Assembly: GCA_018691345.1 (NCBI GenBank)
Contig: JABGTJ010000093.1
Coordinates: 1-52,567, forward strand
Length of the DNA stretch: 52,567 nucleotides
Source of the DNA: Methanobacteriota archaeon
GTDB taxonomy: Archaea; Thermoplasmatota; Poseidoniia; Poseidoniales; Poseidoniaceae
Direction: 5' to 3'
The position numbers and the translations under genes are program-made. Positions 1 through 8,300 of the stretch are shown here, piece by piece (the first letter of the stretch is position 1; each line of letters opens with the position of its first letter). A model generated the notes under the pieces. The model saw only the letters and a list, made by a program, of their open reading frames with translations, was not told the origin of the DNA and made no database searches.

Positions 1-49
1 GCTGGGGCGGCTACGGTCGATGAAGGCACAAAGGCCATCAAGAAGACAA

Positions 50-1249
50 TTAAGACGAGGAAGTACGCTTTCCGCATACATTACCCAATCGTACTTTGGC
101 TATCAATGCATTCTGTGCATGTTTATCCGACCCTGGGTCGTAGCATGCTATGGATACATCAAACGCACCAGCATCATGAAAGGTCCCGGCATCCGATTTC
201 TTCACCAATGCATCGTAACGTGAACGGATTCCGCTGCTTGTCAGGCCAAACACTCCAGCAAGTAAGTCAGCAGCCCCAGATTGCAATCCGAAGTAGTTCA
301 AACTCGCATATGCGGTAACGCAAACGACCATTCGAGCTTCGATGTTGATGGTGAGTGCCTGTCCAGTTCCTTCTTTGAGCAGAGCCAAGCGGGTTTCTGT
401 TTCATACAACACCTTCTCGTAGTCTTCGGGTCCGAGGTGCTCTCCTAGCATTTCGAACACGTGTTCCATTGCCTGCGTAATTGAATCCTCGCGGCGGTCG
501 TTTGCATCTTTTCGTGGAGGCATGGCAGCCCATTCCATGGTGAGGCGGGCCTTCCAGTGCTGCAAGATACGAATACGAGCATTGCTGATTTGCTTTGGAG
601 TGATATCGGCCTTATCCATAGTAGAACGGCGGTCGAACTTCGGCATGATACCCAAATCCCCTGCCAGTTCCACGATTGCTGCAGCGATGATGACGGCGTT
701 TTGTTCCTCAGACGAACCCTTGATGCCCTTGACCTTACGGCAGATGGATTGCTTGGGCATACCTAATCGCTTTGCGAGTGACTTGCTTTGCTTCTTTCGA
801 ATCAGCTCTTGTTCACTGGTAAGTGGCTTGCATGACATCTCGACGATGTATTCGAGGATGTGAAGGGCGTGACGGCCGTACAATTGTTCGATGTTACGCT
901 TGACACGGTTGGCAAATGGGTGAGGGTTGCGAACAGTACTTCGGTCAATTTTCTCGAGCAAGCGGTATTTGCTCGGATTGTTAACGCCCTTGGAACCGTA
1001 CCGCATTTTTGGACCGGTTCCCCCCATGTTTCGGTTTTGGTCAGCATCTTGCCGAACGGAGTGGTAGTGAGCCCCTTCGCCGAACAGTGCGCCTCCGTTG
1101 TCGTTCGCCAGAATCTTCTGATCTTTGTGGACAAGGCCACAGTCGTCGCACCATGTTTCGCCCTTTTCGGGCATAGCAGTGAGGTTTTTGCTTGCGCATT
1201 CGTCACAGTTCGTCAATTCCATCTTCTTTTGGTTCATGTCTTCAGTCAT
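50..1249 (-). CDS. tfb: Transcription initiation factor TFB (TFIIB family)
   Basis: N-terminal zinc ribbon (CDECASKN...WCDDCG), then a TFIIB-like core (GGTGPKMRYG..., KSLAKRLGMPKQSICRKVKGIKG, ARIRILQHWKARL). Start could be 1249 (MTEDMN) or 1264. Confidence 0.85.
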   Translation of the reverse strand: MTEDMNQKKMELTNCDECASKNLTAMPEKGETWCDDCGLVHKDQKILANDNGGALFGEGAHYHSVRQDADQNRNMGGTGPKMRYGSKGVNNPSKYRLLEKIDRSTVRNPHPFANRVKRNIEQLYGRHALHILEYIVEMSCKPLTSEQELIRKKQSKSLAKRLGMPKQSICRKVKGIKGSSEEQNAVIIAAAIVELAGDLGIMPKFDRRSTMDKADITPKQISNARIRILQHWKARLTMEWAAMPPRKDANDRREDSITQAMEHVFEMLGEHLGPEDYEKVLYETETRLALLKEGTGQALTINIEARMVVCVTAYASLNYFGLQSGAADLLAGVFGLTSSGIRSRYDALVKKSDAGTFHDAGAFDVSIACYDPGSDKHAQNALIAKVRLGNVCGKRTSSS

Positions 1250-1306
1250 ACTTATTATCTCCATTCTTGTTTAGCCGTTTGTGAGCCGCTCAACCACCGG
1301 CCGCCT

Positions 1307-1329
1307 TCTTTTGGGGGTGCCCCAAAAGA
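1307..1329. other. Perfect 10-bp hairpin in the predicted tfb 5' leader
   Basis: TCTTTTGGGG-GTG-CCCCAAAAGA: 10-bp stem, 3-nt loop. Confidence 0.7.
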
Positions 1330-1379
1330 GTGACTCGGTGATATTTTACGGCCCAACAGGTAAAGCAGGTAGGCCGCAT

Positions 1380-1395
1380 TATTTAAAGCTTTCGG
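1380..1395 (-). promoter_or_regulatory. Candidate BRE/TATA promoter for tfb
   Basis: Minus strand reads CCGAAAGC-TTTAAATA, a purine-rich BRE followed by a TATA box, about 130 nt upstream of the tfb start. Confidence 0.5.
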
Positions 1396-1466
1396 CAATC
1401 ATGAGTGTTTTTCTTGAAACAAGAACCTTTCATGTTACCACAAACAATGACTATTCTTTTCGACAG

Positions 1467-1474
1467 TATATAAA
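1467..1474 (+). promoter_or_regulatory. TATA box upstream of the AddB-like gene
   Basis: TATATAAA about 54 nt upstream of the ATG at 1528. Confidence 0.5.
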
Positions 1475-1527
1475 GAAAGAAAGACTACGGTAGAACTCCA
1501 CAATCAAATGGCACCTACAGTATATCA

Positions 1528-4500
1528 ATGAAACACACAACTCTTTGCTCTGACAGCGAGCCTTCAAGAACAGTCGACGACTGTAACTGTGATGGGGCGG
1601 CCGAGATGAAACACGATTCGACGGTATCAATTTCTCTCGAGGCAATTGATTCGGGAGACAACCTTCCCCCTTGGCTGATTAAGTCGCTATGCAATGGTGA
1701 CGCAGACAACATCCTTGTCCTCCACCCGAATGAGGCCAGCCGCAACCAGACGTTACTTCGATTGTCGCAGACCGATGCGTCTGTTGATACAACCCACCAC
1801 CTCACGCTCCAACGGCTTACCCAGTTGCTCGTCTTGGATTTAGGCCTCCCGCCATTGCTTGGTGATGAAGCCGGTACATTCGCAGTTGTACATGCGCACA
1901 CCAAAATTGCAGCGGAAAACGGGGACTTGCCCTTACTTTTCTCCGCCATTGAAGGCAGAAAATGGTCTCCTTTCCAAACTGAGCGGGTGCTTACATTGCA
2001 TCGAACACTCACCCAACTTAACCAGCCCTGGGCTTGGGATGAGGATCCAGGGGCTCGCGACTTTGATAAAATCCTCAACCATGTCGAGTTGACTCTATCG
2101 GGTACTCATCCGCATCATGCACTCCATGAGCTCACACAAGCACTCCACCAATCTGAAAACTCTCCGTTCACTCTGAATGACGTTGACGGCATTGTCCTAC
2201 TCAATACGGCTCCAGATTTTACCGAGATAGAACGCTCATTCTATCAACAGCTGTCGAAGCATCGTCCGATTCACCAATTATGTTGTGCAGGTTCATTCCG
2301 TCTAGGCCATCACGGAGCGTATCTCTTTGAAGCAGAATGGGACTATGTAACGCAAAAAACTCTTCCAGAATGGCTTCCTGCGCACGAAGTTTTGAAGCCC
2401 ACTGTAAACATACCATGGCGCTCTGGACGCGGAGATGAACGCCAAACCAGCTTACATCGCATTACTCTTGAACGTTGTAAACACAGCATGGATGCGGCCG
2501 TTGAGTTACTTCGCTCTTTTTCACTCCGTTCAACGGGAACGGTGCTGATCATCGATGGTGCTGCCGACTCAAATCTACCTCAATGGCATTCGCGTATCAA
2601 ACCGTTGGGCTTTTCCTGCGGTGCTGAGAAGGTTGAGTTGGAACAAGTACCAGCCGTATCAGGTCTATTACGGGCGATGAAACTTGGAATTGGAATGGAA
2701 GCATGGTCTTTGCAGCACCTACGTGTATTGTATGAACACAACAGTTTGCCGTTAGTCAACGGAGCAGTTGAATCTCTAAAGCACCCAAGTGAACGAACTT
2801 GGACGCCTCGTCCCCATCCAGGTATCTTGGAGAACATTGCGCGTTCGTTCCATGTACGTGGGGGCCTTGGTAGTTTGTCACGATGGCTGGCTATTTTGGC
2901 TCAGGCAAAACCTCAGCTTGGAGAAAACCCGGAGCGGCAACGTCAAGCCCTCGAAGAGACTCAATGGTGGATGCATTGCGTGGCCCGTATTTGGGCGCCA
3001 CTGCTTGATGATGAATCGCTCCGCTCGCTTGAAGGCGATGCGGTTGGGTGCTCTTCCCAGACAAGCCTCCCCCTCCCTCCTCGACTGAAGACCGGTGAAG
3101 AATGGTTGGATGTCGTCTATCAACGGCTAAATTGGAGTGATTTGACCAATAGAACGGCTACTTTTGATCGTTCCCTTGCTGGCCTTCAAATGGTTAAAGA
3201 AGCGTACGAAGCTACTCAAATACTGTTAGAAAAAGCGAATGTTCATTCACCTAAGAGCGGAGAACAATTCATCCAGCATTTCGAACAAATTTTATCGAAA
3301 ACATCTCTCCCTCGCTCCCGTTCTCGAGGAAAAAACGTGCTCGTTCTTACCCCTGAAAAGGCACTCGGAGTTGAAGCAGACCTCATTCTCTTGGTGGGGC
3401 TGGATGTCAACTCATGGACAATGAAGGCGTCAAAGGTTCCTTGGCTCGATGCGCCAGCCCAATTGCGAATCGGGCTTTTTTCATCGGACCTAACCATCCG
3501 CCAAGGCAGGCATCATCTTCGCCACCTGCTCAATGCAGGGTCGGAGGTTGTTGTGTTTGATACAAGTGCCGAAGAAGGCGGCGGACCCAGTGCTCCATTG
3601 GCCGAATGGTTGGCTGAAACACGAGCCGATGGCACGCTCTCAACATTCTATCAAGCCCCCTCGTTCCTAACCATGGAGTCGCATCAAGAAGGGAATGCTC
3701 ACCGAAGTTGGCACTGGACGGCCGATGAACACGGTGGGGAAACGGTTTGGCTTACTCCAAGGCCGTTCACCATGTCGATGCACGAAGGTAGAGCAGTTGG
3801 TGAGCGGGGGGGGCATCGTGGACGCGATGTTCGTCAACGCTCAGGGCTTGAACTTGGAGACGGGGGGACGCCCGAGGCGGCTGTACTTTCGAATACCAGC
3901 CTTGCTCTTGCACACGAGTTGGAACTTCAAAACGACCGATACCTTCGCCAACCGGTCATGAAAAACCTCGACAATGGCGACTACTTCAATTGGGAGAATC
4001 GACAACATCTTTTGAGTGTTGACGGGATTATTCTGCAACCAACAAAGTCTCAAGTGGGGGTTGGCTCCAGTCAGCAGGAACATTGGCCTCATTTGGGTTT
4101 GAAGGCGAACAGCAGGTCGAGAGGGCCTGCAATTGACCCCAGGCCATTACCAGGATACACATTTCCAAGCGAGGCTCTCAACTCGACCTTGGGGATAAAG
4201 TCGTCTTCCATAAAGCGAGAAAAGTGGTCTCAAAGCCGATTGCAGTCATGGCTACAATGCCCTCGGAAAGCATGGATGGATACGCAACTCAAAGCCAGAG
4301 CCGAGGAAACGTTGAGTGAAGATCTTGAATCGCGTACACGCGGGACGCTCATACACGATACTGAAGCAGCTTTGTTACGAAGCCATGGGGTCCCGACCGC
4401 TGAAGATGCAGTCTCCTCTCCTCTACCACTCCACCTTGGTCCAAACAACTCCGTCGATGCATTATGGGGCGCAGTCTTGACATATCTGTCCGACGAAGTT

Positions 4501-5358
4501 CCATGGTTGACTCGATATGACGCAGTAGCAGTTCATCGATGCCGAGAGATGATTGGCGTGACACCCACCGAATGGAGGTTGTACCTTGAGGGGGAGCATG
4601 AACTCGAACCCAGCGGGCGAATTGGGCGGATGATTAAATCAGATTTCGCACTTACCGGAGTCGGCCCACTTGCCTGTGAATGGGAGTTTTCTTCTGAAAA
4701 AGGCAATCATGTGAAAGTCGATGGCTTCGATGATTCATCTCAACCAGTCACGTTCAATTTGTCTGGAAGAGTTGATCGCGTCGACGCCATTGTATTGAAT
4801 CCTGAAATGAAAAATCAAGCCATTAAAGACGGCGTACTTTCAGAAACCCCATCGACTGAGCTCTTTTCATTGGAACATCCATCCGCTGCGAATCGTTTTG
4901 TGATTATTCGTGATTTGAAGACGGTGAATGGCCCTAAGTCTACCGACAAGGGTGACAGACATCGTAAGGCTTTGTTTGATGAAGTACAGCTTGGACTGTA
5001 TGCACGCGCATGGGAGCAAAGCCATCCAGGTGACCGAGTAGTCGGTGTTGGTGTCTCCGAGATTGGTGAATCGACGACCCATTATGTAGAAATCGACGCG
5101 TCGATTTTGAAATACATTGGCGCCGCTGAGATTGGCGAACGGACGATGTATACTCAAAATCACCATCGAATGCCGGGTACAGGTTCCGCGGAATCCAATG
5201 GTTTCCGTGCCTGGATTCAGGAGCGGATTCGTACAGCGAATCGAGCCATTGAAGCAGCAGCCAATGGCTCAGTCAATCCAACACCAGGGAAGCATTGCTC
5301 GTATTGTTCAGTTCGTCAAATCTGCCCTTCAGCAACTCTCGGAGGTGAAGTCAATTGA
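1528..5358 (+). CDS. AddB-like helicase/nuclease subunit with C-terminal PD-(D/E)XK Fe-S nuclease domain
   Basis: C-terminal nuclease signatures GRVDRVDAI...VIIRDLKT...DEVQLGLYARAW. Four-Cys pattern QCPRKAW ... CSYCSVRQICPS. No obvious Walker A in the N-terminal region. Confidence 0.75.
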   Translation: MKHTTLCSDSEPSRTVDDCNCDGAAEMKHDSTVSISLEAIDSGDNLPPWLIKSLCNGDADNILVLHPNEASRNQTLLRLSQTDASVDTTHHLTLQRLTQLLVLDLGLPPLLGDEAGTFAVVHAHTKIAAENGDLPLLFSAIEGRKWSPFQTERVLTLHRTLTQLNQPWAWDEDPGARDFDKILNHVELTLSGTHPHHALHELTQALHQSENSPFTLNDVDGIVLLNTAPDFTEIERSFYQQLSKHRPIHQLCCAGSFRLGHHGAYLFEAEWDYVTQKTLPEWLPAHEVLKPTVNIPWRSGRGDERQTSLHRITLERCKHSMDAAVELLRSFSLRSTGTVLIIDGAADSNLPQWHSRIKPLGFSCGAEKVELEQVPAVSGLLRAMKLGIGMEAWSLQHLRVLYEHNSLPLVNGAVESLKHPSERTWTPRPHPGILENIARSFHVRGGLGSLSRWLAILAQAKPQLGENPERQRQALEETQWWMHCVARIWAPLLDDESLRSLEGDAVGCSSQTSLPLPPRLKTGEEWLDVVYQRLNWSDLTNRTATFDRSLAGLQMVKEAYEATQILLEKANVHSPKSGEQFIQHFEQILSKTSLPRSRSRGKNVLVLTPEKALGVEADLILLVGLDVNSWTMKASKVPWLDAPAQLRIGLFSSDLTIRQGRHHLRHLLNAGSEVVVFDTSAEEGGGPSAPLAEWLAETRADGTLSTFYQAPSFLTMESHQEGNAHRSWHWTADEHGGETVWLTPRPFTMSMHEGRAVGERGGHRGRDVRQRSGLELGDGGTPEAAVLSNTSLALAHELELQNDRYLRQPVMKNLDNGDYFNWENRQHLLSVDGIILQPTKSQVGVGSSQQEHWPHLGLKANSRSRGPAIDPRPLPGYTFPSEALNSTLGIKSSSIKREKWSQSRLQSWLQCPRKAWMDTQLKARAEETLSEDLESRTRGTLIHDTEAALLRSHGVPTAEDAVSSPLPLHLGPNNSVDALWGAVLTYLSDEVPWLTRYDAVAVHRCREMIGVTPTEWRLYLEGEHELEPSGRIGRMIKSDFALTGVGPLACEWEFSSEKGNHVKVDGFDDSSQPVTFNLSGRVDRVDAIVLNPEMKNQAIKDGVLSETPSTELFSLEHPSAANRFVIIRDLKTVNGPKSTDKGDRHRKALFDEVQLGLYARAWEQSHPGDRVVGVGVSEIGESTTHYVEIDASILKYIGAAEIGERTMYTQNHHRMPGTGSAESNGFRAWIQERIRTANRAIEAAANGSVNPTPGKHCSYCSVRQICPSATLGGEVN
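5341..5348 (+). promoter_or_regulatory. Shine-Dalgarno for the AddA-like gene
   Basis: GGAGGTGA seven nt upstream of the TTG start at 5355, inside the 3' end of the upstream gene. Confidence 0.6.
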
Positions 5359-8300
5359 TTATCCAATTTAATCGAAGTCAACAACTTGGCCTCGACTTGG
5401 ACAAACACATTGCTTTGGATGCAGGGGCAGGCACCGGGAAAACGACGGTGATGGCCGAACGCTATGTGCAACATCTTCTCTCATCAGAACAGCGCGCTAC
5501 GCATTTACTTCCTGCTGGCCCTCGTGAGTCCAATCAAGCGAGCGGATTCTTGCGAGCCCCTCCTCGACAACGAACGCCTCCTAAGGAATGGAAGGGATTA
5601 CTGCCAAGCGAAGTTGTAGCCATCACGTTCACCAAGAAAGCCGCTGCTGAATTGAAAGCAAGAATACGACACCGAGTCGGTCAAAGTCGGGCGACTTCAC
5701 TTGAAAAAGAGGACGACGAGGGCATTTTCGACCCTCGGATTCGCGAAGGAGACATCGAGACGTTGATGTCCGCTCTCGATGAAGCTCCCATCTCAACCAT
5801 CGATGCCTTTCTTTCCCAACTTGTCTCCCCTCACCTTGATTTGGTTGCAGTTCATCCAAGCCGGGAACAGATTTCCGAAGAAAGAGCACCCCTCCTCATC
5901 CAAGAAGCACTGCATTCAGCATGGCGGATACGGACGATTGATGATGCGCATGAAGCTGGAGTCCGAGGCCATATTGGGGCGTTCCTAGCATCAAGAAACC
6001 GCCTCGCAGTTCTGCTTGGGGGCCAAGAGCGTTCAGCCGTCGTGCTGAGCGGAATGCTCGGAAAGTCACTGTTCGTTGAAGAGGCGTATCAAGCCATGCT
6101 TGCTCGGGCACAAACACTTGGGCACCATTGGAACGGTGATGGGCCAATGCCTTACGAGATCCTCATGGATATGTTCCTCGAACCCGTTCGAAATACAGTT
6201 GTCGATTTTGCTCAATCATTACAACACGCCCTTTCGCAATGGGTTGACGTTTACATGAACCATGCAGCGAGTTATATCCACGCATGTGAGGCGGAAATTG
6301 GAACGACGCTCACCCGATTCAACCATCTCACTGAATTGGCTCGTCAATCTGTCTCTGATGATCCAGGCGAATGCCTGCAATGGGTTTGGCAGGTAGCAAT
6401 TGCTGCGGCAACCACCAACCAATTGGCGGAAGAAGTGCCCAATTTCTTCCCCAAAGGAGGCCTCCCGCAATCCAATCATTCCGAAGGATGGCACCCTGGG
6501 ATATTATCGAAATCCGCTGCCAAAGGCGTCTCCAAGGCAGAAAAAGAAGCGGTTGTAGTGGATGCAATTGAAGCCGGCGATGAACTGAAAACTCTCTTGA
6601 CAGGGCGCCTCGGCAAACTCGTTTGTCTTCTCGGCCGCAGTGCCTTCTTGCTTCACCCCTCCTCGGAATTGCCGTTCTTACCTGAAGATTCGAAGATACG
6701 TTGTCAGGAAGTCAACTTGTCGTTTAGTGACCTTGCACCTGACGGACGCCTTCGGATTTCACATGAACTCCAAACCAATGTCCTCAATGATTTGCTTGTC
6801 GTGCACAGAGGTTGTCAAGACATTTTGTCGCTACGCAAAGCCCACGAAGGAGTTCATGATTACGATGATATTCAACGCCTTGTGGCGGACCTCTTGCTCG
6901 CACGATGCCCGGACATGGTTCGGCATGTTTACCCTCCAGTAGTTGTTCAAGCACTTGATCGGTTAGGCGATGAACCTTGGTCTGATCAACACATTTCTCG
7001 TGCAATGCGCTTGGCGGGGGAGGATCAGTCGTGTTACGAAGACCTCCAACGTCGATTCTACACCTTGCAAACGATTCGCCGTCAATACCGGGCTTTCATT
7101 ATCGATGAATACCAAGACACCAATCCAGCACACTTCCGTCTTTTGGCACGTCTATGGGGCCATCGTCGGCTCGAAGCAGATGAACCGCTTCGTCCGTTGG
7201 GACCTTGGGATCCAACCATCTGCATCGTCGGCGATATGAAACAAAGTATCTACCGGTTCCGACAAGCGGAAGTTACGGTCATGCGTCGAACGGTGGCAGC
7301 CATACAATTGGCAAATTCGATTGAAGAATCTGAACCAAGGCTGCTGCATTTACGCGTCGAAGGATGCGGAAGAGACCCGCGCCCAGTGGGCGCTGGCAAA
7401 TCCTTTATCCAAAGCTCTCAAATCGAAGGCAAGGCAGTGGAATCCCAGTTGTGGCAACATGTAAAAGTTGGATTTGAAGACGGCAGTGGCTACTTAGAAC
7501 TGGTTTCAGACGAGCGTCGGTCACGGCGATTGTTGGGGCATATTGACTTGACTTCCAACCACCGAACTCTCCACAACTTAATGCGAACGATGAACGGTAT
7601 GTTTGACGATGTATTCGATGAACGCCACTATGTTCTACCGGGAGATTGGCATGCTGAATCACAATCACTTCGTCCTGCCCGAGGCCTCGATGAACATGCC
7701 GACGCCAAAGAACCAGTAGAAGGTGTACTTGAATGGCTTTTACCTTTGCAAATTGGAGTTGAACCTCCAAGTCTTGACCTCGAAAAACGAATAGATACAT
7801 TTGCAGATCCTGAAGCCAAACGTGCTCATCTCGAAAACGAATTGATTGCTGCTCGACTGCAAGCCCTTGTCACTCAAAGCCCAACACAAGTTTGGGATGC
7901 ATCGGTAAACGACTACCACGAAGTAGCATCGAATTCTACAACCGTGCGCCCTGAAGACATCCTCATTCTGGTTCATTCGAGAAAATACATTCCTGACTTG
8001 ATACAGCGCCTCCAGTCTCGTGGCATACCGGTTATGGCAGACAGGCAAGGTGCGCTTTTGGAGCGGCCAGTCGTCGCACCTCTGCTCGCCTGTTTGGAAT
8101 TGATTGCTTTCCCACATTCTCGACACGCTGCATTGGCTCTTGCGCGCTCTCCGGTGTTCGGATTTAGCGACGTACAATCTCATGCTTTGATGTCATCAAC
8201 GGACGAGTCATCTTGGTGGCAGAAAATACATAAATTTGCTCCCAGTGAATCGGTCCAAAAATTGGTGGAACACATGGAGTCACTGGTGCATCAAGGCGCA

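Noticed and set aside
1-49. Possible end of a CDS on the plus strand before tfb
   Set aside because: Too short to choose a frame or recognise a product.
802-1206. 134-aa minus-strand ORF inside tfb
   Set aside because: Out-of-frame shadow of the tfb coding region with no recognisable motif.
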